The translations under genes were made by a program, and so were the position numbers. From the NCBI RefSeq assembly GCF_009696375.1, contig NZ_VUMD01000002.1, forward strand, positions 248,001 to 312,000: a DNA stretch of 64,000 bases, written 5' to 3'. This stretch comes from Clostridium porci. GTDB lineage: Bacteria > Bacillota > Clostridia > Lachnospirales > Lachnospiraceae. This document shows, in pieces, positions 53,599 through 63,775 of this stretch (the first letter of the stretch is position 1; each line of letters starts with the position of its first letter). The notes beneath the pieces were generated by a model that did no database searches, was not told where the DNA came from, and saw only the letters and a program-made list of their open reading frames with translations.

Positions 53599-54306
53599 AT
53601 GAAAATACCAACACCACATATTGAAGCAGGCAAGGAGCAAATTGCAAAAAGCGTATTGATGCCAGGAGATCCCTTAAGAGCAAAATTTATTGCGGAGCGC
53701 TTCCTGGAAAATTATGAATGTGTAAACAGGGTAAGAAACATGCTGGCGTATACAGGGGAATACCGTGGAAAAAGAATTACCGTCTTTGGAAGCGGTATGG
53801 GAATGCCTTCCATTGGAATTTATTCCTACGAGCTGTTCCATTGCTATGGGGTTGATCAGATTATCAGAATCGGTACAGCAGGCTCCTTAAGTGACAAGGC
53901 AAAGCTGAGAGATGTTGTAATCGGTGTGGGGGCAAGCACAGTGACATCCTATGCCGAGCAGTACAAGCTTCCGGGAGTATTCGCTCCCATAGCGGATTTC
54001 GGCCTTGCCAGAGCCGCAGCAGAAGCCGGAGAAAGGCTTGGAATTAAAACTGTAGCAGGAAATATTCTTTCCTCTGATCTTTTCTACGATGATGACCCGG
54101 AGGATATGGAAAAATGGGCGAAAATGGGTATACTGGCTGCTGAGATGGAATCCGCAGCGCTGTACATGAACGCTGCGAGAGCAGGCAAAAAAGCCCTTTG
54201 TATACTGACGATTTCGGACAGCATCTTTACCGGAGAAGGGCTGTCCAGTGAAGAACGCCAGACAGGCTTTACAGATATGATGAAGATTGCATTGGAAATC
54301 GCATAA
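53599..54306 (+). CDS. deoD: Purine-nucleoside phosphorylase
   Basis: A 235-aa DeoD-type enzyme, the size of the hexameric family, which splits purine (deoxy)nucleosides into base and ribose-1-phosphate. Motifs include MPGDPLRAKFIAERFL, the phosphate-site GSGMGMPSIGIYSYEL, RIGTAGSL and the substrate loop EMESAALY with the catalytic Asp in TISDSIFTGE. AAAAAGGAG precedes ATG. Its product feeds DeoB, encoded at the end of the operon. Confidence 0.96.
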   Translation: MKIPTPHIEAGKEQIAKSVLMPGDPLRAKFIAERFLENYECVNRVRNMLAYTGEYRGKRITVFGSGMGMPSIGIYSYELFHCYGVDQIIRIGTAGSLSDKAKLRDVVIGVGASTVTSYAEQYKLPGVFAPIADFGLARAAAEAGERLGIKTVAGNILSSDLFYDDDPEDMEKWAKMGILAAEMESAALYMNAARAGKKALCILTISDSIFTGEGLSSEERQTGFTDMMKIALEIA

Positions 54307-54324
54307 AAGAAAGCAGGTGGGCAA

Positions 54325-55362
54325 ATGAGAAAATGGGCGAGGGTAATACCTGCGGCGCTGGCTCTTTGCATGATGACAGGCTGCGGAATGCCCCAAAAGG
54401 ATGATTCTGTTTTTCGCGTCTCCATGGTTGCGGGAACAGGAGGAATTAATGATCAGTCTTTTAACCAGTCAGCCTGGGAAGGACTGCAGTCACTGAAAGA
54501 GCATACAGGCGCAGATGTAAGGGTTCTGGAATCCAAGCAGACTGCGGATTACCTGACAAATCTGGACAGGGCAACTGATACATACAGTGACCTGATCTGG
54601 GGAATTGGATACGATCAGGCGGACGCTCTGGCAACGATTGCGAAAATGAATCCAGATATCAGCTTTGCCATTGTAGATACGACCTATGAGGAATGTCCCC
54701 ATAATATTTCCGGCGTGACCTTCCGGGCGGAAGAGTCCTCTTTTCTGGTGGGATATATTGCAGGAATGAGCACGGCTACAGGGAAGGTGGGATATGTAGG
54801 GCCTATGAAGAGCTTCAATAATGATTTGTTCCAGTACGGCTATCTTGCAGGTGTAGCCTATGCGTCAAGGGCTCGGGGCATTCAGGTGGAAGTACAGCAG
54901 CAGTTTGCGGAAAGCTACTCTGACGCAGCCAAGGCCAAAGCAATCGCAAATAAGATGTACACAAGCGGCTGCGATATTATTTTTCATTCTGCGGGAGGCG
55001 CAGGATACGGTGTCATTGAGTCCGCAAAGGAGAACGGTGCATTTGTCATTGGCGTTGATACGGATCAGTCCTATCTTGCGCCGGAGAATGTGCTGACCTC
55101 CGCCATGAAGAATGTAAATATTGCGGTGGAGCTGCTCTCTACGATGGCTATGGACGGAGAGAAGATCGGAGGAAAAACCTTCAGCTATGGACTGGCAGAG
55201 GGCTGCGTAGGCATTCCGAAAGAAAATCCGAACATGTCTCCGGAAATTTATGAGGAAGCAATGAAAATACAGAAAATGATCATTGACGGGAAGCTGATCC
55301 CTCCGGCAACGGAAGACGCATATAAGACATTTCTAGCTGAATTAAAGGGACAGGAGGGATAA
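54325..55362 (+). CDS. BMP family nucleoside-binding lipoprotein
   Basis: A 345-aa lipoprotein with a short signal peptide ending MTGC and a Bmp/PnrA-type domain (GGINDQSFNQSAWEGL, YDQADALATIAKMNPD, GYVGPMKSFNNDLFQYGYLAG, FHSAGGAGYGVIESA, VIGVDTDQSYLAP). Such proteins bind purine nucleosides for ABC import. It is followed within 3 bases by the ATPase gene. Confidence 0.93.
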   Translation: MRKWARVIPAALALCMMTGCGMPQKDDSVFRVSMVAGTGGINDQSFNQSAWEGLQSLKEHTGADVRVLESKQTADYLTNLDRATDTYSDLIWGIGYDQADALATIAKMNPDISFAIVDTTYEECPHNISGVTFRAEESSFLVGYIAGMSTATGKVGYVGPMKSFNNDLFQYGYLAGVAYASRARGIQVEVQQQFAESYSDAAKAKAIANKMYTSGCDIIFHSAGGAGYGVIESAKENGAFVIGVDTDQSYLAPENVLTSAMKNVNIAVELLSTMAMDGEKIGGKTFSYGLAEGCVGIPKENPNMSPEIYEEAMKIQKMIIDGKLIPPATEDAYKTFLAELKGQEG

Positions 55363-55364
55363 GA

Positions 55365-56906
55365 ATGGAAGTTAGGAAAGATTATGCGGTTCAGATGCAT
55401 GATATTACCATTCGATTCGGAGCCTATACTGCATTGGATAAGGTTCAGCTTGATGTAAAGAAGGGCTCTATTCATGCGGTTTTAGGAGAAAACGGCGCCG
55501 GAAAAACAACACTTATGAATATTTTGTACGGCTTGTACCAGGCAAATGAGGGAGAAATCTATATGTATGGGGAAAAAACAGATATGAAAAATCCCAACGT
55601 TGCCATTGCTCATGGAATCGGCATGGTACACCAGCATTTCATGCTTGTGGACAATTTTACAGTTGCTCAGAATATCATTCTTGGACAGGAAACAACCAGA
55701 AAATTTGGGGTTGTGGATCTGGAATGCGCCAAAAAGAAAGTGCTGGAGCTGGTGAAAAAATACGGTCTGGAGGTAGATCCGGATGCCTATATTTCTGATA
55801 TTTCCGTCGGTATGCAGCAGAGGGTGGAAATTCTGAAAACTCTTTACAGAGGTGTGGATGTCCTGATTCTGGATGAGCCGACAGCCGTTCTCACCCCTCA
55901 GGAGATCCATGATCTGATTGATATTATGCACAAGCTGGTGGATGACGGAAAAACCATTATTATTATTACCCATAAGCTAAAGGAGATTAAAGCCTCTGCC
56001 GATTACTGCACCATTATCCGGCGCGGAAAATATATTAAGACAGTGGATGTAAAGCAGGTTTCCCAGGAAGAGCTGGCGGATATGATGGTGGGCCACAGAG
56101 TAAAGCTGGTGGTTGACAAGGAAAAGGCGAATCCGGGAGATGTGGTTTTGGAGATCGACGGCCTATCCGCCAAAGACAGCCGCGGCGTGTATGTCCTGAA
56201 TAACCTGTCCTTGAAGGTAAGGCGCGGGGAGATTTTCGGAATTGCGGGAATTGATGGAAACGGGCAGAAGGAGCTTGTGGAGGCCATCACGAACCTGATC
56301 CGTGTGGAAAGCGGAACCATTAAGATCAACGGCCAGAGAATTGAGAACAGGACCACCAGAGAAACGATGGACGCGAAAGTGTCTACTATTCATGAAGACA
56401 GGCAGAAACGGGGCCTGGTACTTGATTTTTCAGTAGAGGAAAATACGGTGCTGGATACCTATATGAAAGCACCCTTCTCGAAACATGGCATTCTGAATAA
56501 AAATGAAATCCGAACCTTTGCTTCCGGCCTCTTAAAAGAGTATGATGTCCGTCCGGATAACTGTGAAGCCCTTGCAATACGCGGCCTGTCCGGCGGTAAT
56601 CAGCAGAAGGTCATCATTGGACGTGAAATTGCCAACAATCCTGACCTGCTCATTGCTGTACAGCCCACAAGGGGATTGGACGTAGGCGCCATAGAATATG
56701 TGCATAAGATGCTTGTCAAAGAGCGTAACAAAGGGAAAGCGGTTCTTCTGATCTCTCTTGAACTGGATGAAGTCATGAATGTTTCGGATACCATTGGAAT
56801 CATCTACGGCGGTTCGATCCGCTGCGTTGTAGAACCGGAGGAAGTAGATGAGAAAACAATCGGTTTGATTATGGCGGGAGGTACGTTAGATGGAAAAAAC
56901 AGCTAA
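55365..56906 (+). CDS. Nucleoside ABC transporter ATP-binding protein (double domain)
   Basis: A 513-aa fusion of two ABC domains, as in YufO/NupA and ribose systems. First domain: LGENGAGKTTLMNILYG, ISVGMQQRVEILKTLYRG, LILDEPTAVLTPQE. Second domain: GIDGNGQKELVEAI, LSGGNQQKVIIGREI, ending with a degenerate Walker B (LIAVQPTRGLDVGA), usual for the second half. It powers nucleoside import and overlaps the next gene by 17 bases. Confidence 0.94.
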   Translation: MEVRKDYAVQMHDITIRFGAYTALDKVQLDVKKGSIHAVLGENGAGKTTLMNILYGLYQANEGEIYMYGEKTDMKNPNVAIAHGIGMVHQHFMLVDNFTVAQNIILGQETTRKFGVVDLECAKKKVLELVKKYGLEVDPDAYISDISVGMQQRVEILKTLYRGVDVLILDEPTAVLTPQEIHDLIDIMHKLVDDGKTIIIITHKLKEIKASADYCTIIRRGKYIKTVDVKQVSQEELADMMVGHRVKLVVDKEKANPGDVVLEIDGLSAKDSRGVYVLNNLSLKVRRGEIFGIAGIDGNGQKELVEAITNLIRVESGTIKINGQRIENRTTRETMDAKVSTIHEDRQKRGLVLDFSVEENTVLDTYMKAPFSKHGILNKNEIRTFASGLLKEYDVRPDNCEALAIRGLSGGNQQKVIIGREIANNPDLLIAVQPTRGLDVGAIEYVHKMLVKERNKGKAVLLISLELDEVMNVSDTIGIIYGGSIRCVVEPEEVDEKTIGLIMAGGTLDGKNS

Positions 56907-57993
56907 ATTACTCAAGAAACCGATTGCAGCGACCTTGATTGCCATCTTGTTTGGATTTCTTGTGTCTGCTGTCATTCTGGGGATGGCCGGATACAATCCG
57001 TTTTCTGCATTTAGCGCTTTGATAAATGGCATCTTTGGAAGGCCAAAGTATATATCCAATGTCCTTATTAAGAGCACTCCGTTGATCCTGACAGGAGTGA
57101 GCGTGTCCTTTGCCTATAAAATGGGATTATTTAATATTGGAGCAGAAGGACAGTATATAGTGGGCGCACTTGCTGCAAATATAGTAGGAATTGTCTGTGA
57201 TTTCCATCCGGTGATCCAGATCCCTTTGGTACTGCTGGCAGGCGTCCTTGCAGGAGCCATCTACGGAGGGATTGCAGGCTGGCTTAAAGCAAGATTCAGC
57301 ATCAATGAGGTTATCACCGGTATCATGCTGAACTGGATCGCCTTATACCTTTCCAACTTTGTGTGCAAAATGGAGGCTTTTCATAAGCCGGACACAGATG
57401 GTACCTACAGGATCAATGAATCCGGTTTTATCTCCTTCTTTACGAACTGGAAGACAACGGAGGCTGCCGGGGATTTTATGAAGGGGCATCCGGTTCTTGG
57501 GGATATTCTTAGGACTGATGTGAATGCAGGTATCCTGATTGCCCTTGCCCTGACGCTTGTGATCTCCTTTATTCTTTTTAAAACAACAAAGGGATATGAG
57601 CTGCGTGCAGTAGGGCTCAACAAAGCTGCGGCAGAATTTGCCGGAATCAATGTGAAGAGAAATATGATCCAGACCATGGTGATTGCCGGAGCGCTGGCAG
57701 GAATTGCGGCAGCAATTTCAATTTCAGGCAATAACCCCCACAATATTACACAATTATCAGCCTTTGAATCCTACGGTTTGAATGGACTTTCCGTTGCGTT
57801 TATTGCCGGCGGCTCCCCTATCGGATGTATTTTTTCAGGCCTGCTGTTTGGCGGCTTGCTTTACGGCGGACAGTCTGTGCAGTATTTCACAGGCGCACCG
57901 TCAGAGATTATCGATATTATGATTGGCATTATTATATTCCTGATCGCTTTAAAGGATATAATACGGGTTTTTGCTGAGAAATTGACGAAATGA
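56890..57993 (+). CDS. Nucleoside ABC transporter permease (YufP/NupB type)
   Basis: A 367-aa permease of the BPD_transp_2 family with about ten membrane spans. Conserved stretches are FNIGAEGQYIVGALAA, RFSINEVITGIMLNWIALYL, YELRAVGLNKAAAEFAGIN and FIAGGSPIGCIFSGLLFGG. It starts within the end of the ATPase gene, consistent with coupled translation, and pairs with the second permease downstream. Confidence 0.93.
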   Translation: MEKTAKLLKKPIAATLIAILFGFLVSAVILGMAGYNPFSAFSALINGIFGRPKYISNVLIKSTPLILTGVSVSFAYKMGLFNIGAEGQYIVGALAANIVGIVCDFHPVIQIPLVLLAGVLAGAIYGGIAGWLKARFSINEVITGIMLNWIALYLSNFVCKMEAFHKPDTDGTYRINESGFISFFTNWKTTEAAGDFMKGHPVLGDILRTDVNAGILIALALTLVISFILFKTTKGYELRAVGLNKAAAEFAGINVKRNMIQTMVIAGALAGIAAAISISGNNPHNITQLSAFESYGLNGLSVAFIAGGSPIGCIFSGLLFGGLLYGGQSVQYFTGAPSEIIDIMIGIIIFLIALKDIIRVFAEKLTK

Positions 57994-58006
57994 GGTGGAT
58001 ATAATC

Positions 58007-58924
58007 ATGATAAATACGATTACATTATTAATAGGCGTAACCCTGATGTATTCCACTCCTCTGATTTTTGGGGCGCTTGGCGGCGTTATATCTGAACGCT
58101 CCGGTGTAATTAACATTGGAATTGAGGGAATGATGACCATCGGCGCCTTTGTGGGGGCGGCTGTGGGCTATTACAGCGGCAATCCATGGGCCGGCCTACT
58201 GTGCGCAGGGATTGCAGGAGGGGCTCTGGCTCTGCTTCACGGGATTGCTTCTATCTCTTTCCGGGCGGATCAGACGATCAGCGGTGTTGCCATAAATCTG
58301 TTAGGACCGGCGCTGGCCGTGTTTTTCTGCAGGCTTACCTTTGACGGAGCTACCGTATCTTATCCTGTTCCCAACAAGCTGCCCAAGCTCCTGGGCAGCG
58401 GTGTCAGAGGGATGAAGGCAAATCTGAATATCGACATTATGGTTCTGGTAGCATTGGCATTTGCGGTTGTGATGTGGTTTGTTCTCTACCGTACCAAATG
58501 GGGAATGAGAATCCTTGCGGTAGGCGAGAATCCGGCAGCAGCAGATACCCTTGGCATCAATGTCTACAGAACTCGGTATATCTGCGTGATCCTATCCGGC
58601 ATTCTGGCTGGCATTGGCGGCTCTGCCGTAACTCTTGGGATTGTAGCGCAGTTTTCCCAGACTGCGATAGCAGGGCAGGGATTCATCGCGCTGGCGGCCG
58701 TTATTTTTGGAAAATGGAAACCACAGGGTGTATACAAGGCATGTCTGATCTTTGGCTTTGCCCAGGCTTTGACTGTGGTTCTCGGCGGCGGGGCAATTTC
58801 CATTCCAACAGAGATTCTTGCCATGCTGCCCTATGTGTTGACCGTTGTAAGTCTTATTATGTTTGTAGGCAAATCGGTTGCTCCAAAAGCGGACGGCGTA
58901 GCCTATGTAAAAGGTAAGAGATAA
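58007..58924 (+). CDS. Nucleoside ABC transporter permease (YufQ/NupC type)
   Basis: A 305-aa permease, second half of the nucleoside channel, with LIFGALGGVISERSGVINIG, IEGMMTIGAFVGAAVGYY, RADQTISGVAINLLG, GENPAAADTLGINVYRTRY and GQGFIALAAVIFGKWKP. ATG 58007 was chosen because GAGGTGG lies 8 bases upstream; GTG 57995 is within that ribosome site. Confidence 0.93.
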   Translation: MINTITLLIGVTLMYSTPLIFGALGGVISERSGVINIGIEGMMTIGAFVGAAVGYYSGNPWAGLLCAGIAGGALALLHGIASISFRADQTISGVAINLLGPALAVFFCRLTFDGATVSYPVPNKLPKLLGSGVRGMKANLNIDIMVLVALAFAVVMWFVLYRTKWGMRILAVGENPAAADTLGINVYRTRYICVILSGILAGIGGSAVTLGIVAQFSQTAIAGQGFIALAAVIFGKWKPQGVYKACLIFGFAQALTVVLGGGAISIPTEILAMLPYVLTVVSLIMFVGKSVAPKADGVAYVKGKR

Positions 58925-59019
58925 AAAAACACAGGAAGCAATGATGTCAGATAAAAGCAGGATGCAGCAAGATAGACAGAAAAAATAGAATCTAGAAGGT
59001 TATAAGAGGTAGGTTGAAA

Positions 59020-60210
59020 ATGAAAACGTTTAAACGAATTTTTACAATCGTAATTGATTCCCTTGGAGCTGGCGCCCTGCCGGACGCGGGGGACTATGGA
59101 GATACAGGAGCAGACACCCTGGGACATATTTCGGAATCCATGAAGGAATTTCACATTCCGAATCTCCAGAAATTAGGAATAGCAAATCTTCATCCTTTAA
59201 AACAGGCAGCAGCTGTAGAGCATCCTCTTGGATACTATATGTATCTCAATGAGGCAAGTACCGGAAAGGACACGATGACAGGGCATTGGGAAATGATGGG
59301 GCTTCATATTACAAAGCCCTTCCGTACATTTACGGAAACCGGTTTTCCAAAGGAGCTGCTGGACGAGCTGTCCAGAAGAACGGGGCGCGTCATTATCGGC
59401 AATAAGAGCGCCAGCGGAACCGAAATCCTGGACGAGCTTGCAGAGGAGGAAATCGCCACAGGGCACATGATTGTCTATACTTCTGCGGACTCTGTACTGC
59501 AGATTTGTGGAAATGAAGAAACCTTTGGATTAGAGGAGCTTTACCGCTGCTGTGAGATTGCAAGAGAGATCACCATGAAAGACCAGTGGAAGGTGGGCCG
59601 TGTCATTGCCAGACCATATGTAGGCAAGAAGAAGGGAGAATTTAAGCGCACCAGCAACCGCCATGATTATGCGCTGAAGCCTTATGGAAGAACTGCGCTG
59701 AATGCATTAAAGGACGCGGGGCTGGACGTGATCTCCGTAGGAAAAATCTTCGATATTTTTGACGGGGAAGGCCTTACGGAATCCAATAAATCCCAAAGCT
59801 CCGTTCATGGAATGGAGCAGACCATAGAGATAGCAGGAAGGGACTTTAAAGGTCTGTGTTATGTGAATCTGGTGGATTTTGACGCACTGTGGGGACACCG
59901 CCGGGATGTAGAAGGGTATGCAAAGGAGCTGGAGAAATTTGACGAGAAATTAGGGGAGCTGTTGACTGTGCTTCGTGAGGATGACCTGCTGATCCTCACT
60001 GCAGACCATGGAAACGATCCTACCCATACAGGAACTGACCATACAAGAGAGCGAGTTCCCTTTATTGCTTATTCCCCGTCCATGGAAGGTTGCGGCAGGC
60101 TGGAGGATATGGAGACATTTGCTGTGATTGGAGCGACCATTGCGGAGAACTTCGGGGTTGACATGCCAGAGGGCACCATAGGAAGCTCTGTTCTTAAGGA
60201 CCTTGTGTAA
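59020..60210 (+). CDS. deoB: Phosphopentomutase
   Basis: A 396-aa alkaline-phosphatase-superfamily enzyme that interconverts ribose-1- and ribose-5-phosphates, sending nucleoside sugars into central metabolism. Motifs are [23 protein letters not shown], given in part with the metal Asp, the phosphorylated Thr in [17 protein letters not shown], and the metal site [22 protein letters not shown] 59020 follows AGGTAGG. Last gene of the nucleoside operon. Confidence 0.95.
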   Translation: MKTFKRIFTIVIDSLGAGALPDAGDYGDTGADTLGHISESMKEFHIPNLQKLGIANLHPLKQAAAVEHPLGYYMYLNEASTGKDTMTGHWEMMGLHITKPFRTFTETGFPKELLDELSRRTGRVIIGNKSASGTEILDELAEEEIATGHMIVYTSADSVLQICGNEETFGLEELYRCCEIAREITMKDQWKVGRVIARPYVGKKKGEFKRTSNRHDYALKPYGRTALNALKDAGLDVISVGKIFDIFDGEGLTESNKSQSSVHGMEQTIEIAGRDFKGLCYVNLVDFDALWGHRRDVEGYAKELEKFDEKLGELLTVLREDDLLILTADHGNDPTHTGTDHTRERVPFIAYSPSMEGCGRLEDMETFAVIGATIAENFGVDMPEGTIGSSVLKDLV

Positions 60211-60267
60211 GAAAAAAGATGCCAGCCCCTTTTTATAAAGGAATACTGTGCAGAAGGATGGTAAAAC

Positions 60268-60873
60268 ATGAGTAATCATATGATCATAGAACTGGTTGGA
60301 TATATCAGCTCAATCCTGGTGCTGATTGCATTTCTTATGTCATCTGTGGTGAAGCTGAGAATTGTGAATTCTATCGGCTCTTTTATGTTTGCTGTATATG
60401 CTTTGCTTATTCAGTCTTATCCCACAGCCTTGATGAATTTCTGTCTGGTAGGTATCAATATTTATTACCTGTTGCGCCTTAAAAAGCCTGACAGACAGTT
60501 TGACCTGATAAAAGGCAATGTGGATGAAGCATTTTTTGATTATTTTCTGGAGCGCTATAGAGAGGATATAACAAGCTGTTTTCCCGGCCAGAACCTGGAG
60601 GTAAGGGGAAATGCTGCTTATCTTGTTTGTTGTGACGCAACGCCTGCAGGGATGATGCTAGGAAACAGGCAAAAAGACGGAACTCTGGAGGTGCTGCTTG
60701 ACTATTCCACACCGGCATATCGTGACTGCTCCGTGGGGGAATATCTGTATTCAAAGCTGCAGAAGCAGGGAATCCGTAAACTGGTATTTTCCGGGAACGA
60801 AGAAAACCATGAAACGTATCTAAGGAAGATGGGATTTGTCAGAGAAAATGGTGTTTATGTTAAAAAGCTGTAG
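60268..60873 (+). CDS. Membrane protein with YgjV-like and GNAT-like parts
   Basis: A 201-aa protein. Its N-terminal 75 residues form three membrane spans (ELVGYISSILVLIAFLMSS, SIGSFMFAVYALLIQSYPT, FCLVGINIYYLLRLKKPD) typical of YgjV-family proteins. The C-terminal cytoplasmic part has YLVCCDATPAGMMLG, SVGEYLYSKLQKQGIRKLVFSG and YLRKMGFVRENGVYVK, the end pattern of GNAT acetyltransferases. Function is unknown. A strong terminator follows. Confidence 0.75.
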   Translation: MSNHMIIELVGYISSILVLIAFLMSSVVKLRIVNSIGSFMFAVYALLIQSYPTALMNFCLVGINIYYLLRLKKPDRQFDLIKGNVDEAFFDYFLERYREDITSCFPGQNLEVRGNAAYLVCCDATPAGMMLGNRQKDGTLEVLLDYSTPAYRDCSVGEYLYSKLQKQGIRKLVFSGNEENHETYLRKMGFVRENGVYVKKL

Positions 60874-60944
60874 TAAGTATGGGGATGATGAAACATAGAA
60901 ACAGGATAGTATATGGAATAAAAATCAGACCCGTCAGAACCAAA

Positions 60945-60987
60945 ACACAGTTCCAAGTGGCTCCTAGCTATGGAACTGTGTTTTTTT
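60945..60987 (+). terminator. Intrinsic terminator
   Basis: CACAGTTCCA with TGGAACTGTG around a 15-base loop, followed by seven T. Confidence 0.92.
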
Positions 60988-61201
60988 GCTGTTAGGGCAA
61001 AGCCCTGTTTTGCATTGTGGAGTTTTTCAGTGTCTGCTTCTCCTTGACAGATGCACTAAGCCGGTGGTCTTGACTCTTGGCCGATGTATTCCAGCGGGTT
61101 TGACTTTTTTCTGCATCTATTTTATACTTGGCATAGTGGATTCACATTGGCTACCGGGGAATATTTAAGAAATTGCCATAAGGACAGAGCAGGAGAGGGA
61201 T

Positions 61202-61696
61202 ATGATTGCATTAAGGGCGGAGGATGTAAGGACGTTTACCTCCAAGCTGTTTGTAAAGGAAGATTTTGACCAGTTTTTAGTTAAGGAGATCGAGATTGTA
61301 ACCTTTAACCGTTTTACCATAGATGGGCACATACGACAGGGATATTTTGGAGAGGAGGAGTTGGAGGAGCGCAAAATTGAGGAGTTTTCTTCCTGGAAAA
61401 TGCTCCGTCCTATATGCTTCACCTTGATCAAGGGAAAGAAGCTGCCAGGCAGCTTCCGCATTGTGCTGCAGCTGAGTCCGGGAGCAGTAGAGAAGTTTGT
61501 AAAAAACTCAGGCTTGGGTATCACTGAAAGCCAGATTCAAGGCCTTTATCTTAATATCCGGTACGAGGAGGGAGTCCTGTACTGCGTTACAGGCACCTCC
61601 CTCTATGTATTTACACTGGACAAAGCTCTGGAAACAGAGTGGGACAGGACAGTGGAACGGTTCATGCGGGAGCATGATATTGTATGTGTAAGATAA
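61202..61696 (+). CDS. DUF5721 family protein
   Basis: A 164-aa soluble protein of a family largely confined to Lachnospiraceae. It has ALRAEDVRTFTSKLFVKEDFD, given in part, EIVTFNRFTIDGHI, RPICFTLIKGKKLPGSFRI and LYLNIRYEEGVLYCVTGTSL. All-beta/alpha mixed, no catalytic motif obvious. GAGAGGGAT stands before the ATG. Function unknown; it appears to be a single-gene unit. Confidence 0.75.
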   Translation: MIALRAEDVRTFTSKLFVKEDFDQFLVKEIEIVTFNRFTIDGHIRQGYFGEEELEERKIEEFSSWKMLRPICFTLIKGKKLPGSFRIVLQLSPGAVEKFVKNSGLGITESQIQGLYLNIRYEEGVLYCVTGTSLYVFTLDKALETEWDRTVERFMREHDIVCVR

Positions 61697-61876
61697 TCCG
61701 GCGGAAAGGTGAATACCGGCTAACTAGTATTGCCAAGCTTATTTTATGCTATATTAATAAAAATGAGATTTGCTGATATGTCAAGAGGAAGATGAAAAAG
61801 ACGTTCAGCAGTCCGAAAGTACAGGATCCGTTTATGGGAAGTTAAAAGCGCTTTTATAGTGGGAAGAGGAAGAGAT

Positions 61877-63550
61877 ATGGACAGCTATATATACCAAAAT
61901 AATTTAAAAATTAAATGTAATATTGAATTAAACCAGATATATCATTTTTCTGTCTCAGAACAGATTGGAGACCACGCATTTGCGGAACTTTCAGCAGGCA
62001 TAGAGACGGATTCTCTGGAGTTGTTAGGGCAGGAGATGAATAGCCAGCCAATTATGATTTATTCTACAAAAGGCAACACAGAGGATTTGATTTTTTCAGG
62101 CGTGATATGCAGAATTTGTGTAGAAAAGAAAGCTTCCTATGACGTTATATACATTGCGGCATATTCAGTCTCTCGGTTAATGGACTTAGAACGAAAAAGC
62201 AGATCATTTCAAGGTATAACAAATGGGTCGGTTGTGGGATTAATCCAAAAAGTTGCCGAGGAAAATGAATTCCAAATCATATGCTCAGGAAAAGATGAAA
62301 TCGTTACAAGCCCATTTATACAGTATAAGGAAACAGATTGGGAATTTCTTTTAAGGCTGTCTACGCATCTTCATTTGCCTCTTTTAGCGGCAAGCGATTA
62401 TGCTGGCAAAGGGATTTATGTCGGTTTTAAAGAGCACAGTATACCTTTAGAAGTAACCCCATCAAAGGAAATATGGCGAATGGATGCTGAGCAGGCAGGC
62501 TCTGCAAATGGGAGAGGAAGGGCGGGTACATATTTTGAGGTGGTTACGGGCCAGATACTCCATGTGGGTCAGAGTGTAAGCTATAAGAATGAACGATTAT
62601 GGACATATGAAGCATCAATGGAATTAAAGAATGGGGTTTTACAGTGTAAATATAAATTGGCAGGAAAAGACTATCGTTCATTTTCAACCGTTTATAATTC
62701 CCATATCAAAGGGGTATCCCTGACCGGTACAGTGTTGGAGCGGTCAGGAGAGACTGTAAAAATACATTTGGATATGGATGAAGAACAGGCTGCTGAAAAA
62801 GCTTTTCCATATTTGTGGCTTCCAGAGCATGGAAACATGGTGTATTGTATGCCCGAAACGGGAAGTAAGATCCGGCTGTTGATTCCAGGAGAGGATGAAC
62901 GGGAAGCAATTGGAATTCACTGTGTAAGACAAAATGGACAAGTATGTGAAGATACGCAGAATCCCAATACCCGTTGCTTTCAATCCGGTGAAAATAAAAA
63001 AATAACGCTGCAGCCGTCACTTATAGGGATAACGGCAGATAGTGAAGGGTCTAATATCATATTACAGGATGGGGCAGGCGGCATTATCAGCAGCAGTGAA
63101 GAAGTTTTGATTCAGGCAAAAGGCGAAGTTTATTTGCAGGGAAGCGAGGTTGAATTGACGGCTCCTGCCGAAGTTACCGCTATTAAGCGGCAGCTGGGAT
63201 CGCCAACAGTCGTAAATATCTGCCATAATCTGGATTCGATAGGGAGATACAGCACCTTTAAAAATCTTGGGGAATTAAAGACTCAGACCATATCGGAAAA
63301 AAGTAAACGCTCAACAGGAATAGAGGTAATAGTGAATAAGAAGAAAAAGGAAAAAGTGGAGAAGGAAAGAGAAAAACTGAAATTTAAACTAAAAGAGCTA
63401 ATGGAGGACAATGACGCAGGAAATGGTTATGAGCTTGGAGCCTCCATAGTGAATATTATTTCTGCCATTCCACAATGTGTTGGGCAGGATCAAATATCTC
63501 AGATTGCATTAGGGCTTCGCCCGATTAAGGGAAGGATGAAGGGGGATTAA
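61877..63550 (+). CDS. VgrG-like spike protein of a contractile injection system
   Basis: A 557-aa protein. Residues 1-240 resemble the gp27/phage late-control-D hub (LNQIYHFSVSEQIGDHAFAEL, ETDWEFLLRLSTHLHLPLLAA), 265-345 a gp5-like OB fold (GVSLTGTVLERSGETVKI, FPYLWLPEHGNMVYCMPETG, GSKIRLLIPGE), and 395-440 the triangular beta-spike repeats (GSNIILQDGAGGIISSSEEV, VYLQGSEVELTAPAEV). A Lys/Glu-rich coil and Gly-rich tail follow. ATG 61877 has AGAGGAAGAG nearby. AT-richer than the neighbours. Phage tail, eCIS or T6SS-like origin cannot be told from the part visible. Confidence 0.75.
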   Translation: MDSYIYQNNLKIKCNIELNQIYHFSVSEQIGDHAFAELSAGIETDSLELLGQEMNSQPIMIYSTKGNTEDLIFSGVICRICVEKKASYDVIYIAAYSVSRLMDLERKSRSFQGITNGSVVGLIQKVAEENEFQIICSGKDEIVTSPFIQYKETDWEFLLRLSTHLHLPLLAASDYAGKGIYVGFKEHSIPLEVTPSKEIWRMDAEQAGSANGRGRAGTYFEVVTGQILHVGQSVSYKNERLWTYEASMELKNGVLQCKYKLAGKDYRSFSTVYNSHIKGVSLTGTVLERSGETVKIHLDMDEEQAAEKAFPYLWLPEHGNMVYCMPETGSKIRLLIPGEDEREAIGIHCVRQNGQVCEDTQNPNTRCFQSGENKKITLQPSLIGITADSEGSNIILQDGAGGIISSSEEVLIQAKGEVYLQGSEVELTAPAEVTAIKRQLGSPTVVNICHNLDSIGRYSTFKNLGELKTQTISEKSKRSTGIEVIVNKKKKEKVEKEREKLKFKLKELMEDNDAGNGYELGASIVNIISAIPQCVGQDQISQIALGLRPIKGRMKGD

Positions 63551-63551
63551 T

Positions 63552-63770
63552 ATGGCATATTCAGTAACAAATGGAGCTGTGGGGAAAAGTCCGTTGATTG
63601 ATAAAATGAATCAGCTGCCTGTAGCTCAGGTGAAGCGTATGGCTTCAAAGCAAATGGAACAACTGGTATTTGGACATAGGAATAAGATATATCCGCCCAT
63701 TCCGGTTTCCTTTGACGCTTGTAAAAAGGAAGTAAAAACACAGCTGCACAGATATCAGGAAAAGAGGTAA
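63552..63770 (+). CDS. Small protein of the spike module
   Basis: A 72-aa basic protein that starts one base after the spike gene. It contains LIDKMNQLPVAQVKRMASKQ and KIYPPIPVSFDACKKEVKT, and looks like a small adaptor or a chaperone for a following cargo. I do not recognise the family. AAGGGGGATT precedes ATG. Confidence 0.6.
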   Translation: MAYSVTNGAVGKSPLIDKMNQLPVAQVKRMASKQMEQLVFGHRNKIYPPIPVSFDACKKEVKTQLHRYQEKR

Positions 63771-63775
63771 GTGGG

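Noticed and set aside
60986-61269. Two 60-61 codon frames before the DUF5721 gene
   Set aside because: No ribosome sites, they overlap each other, and they follow directly on a terminator.
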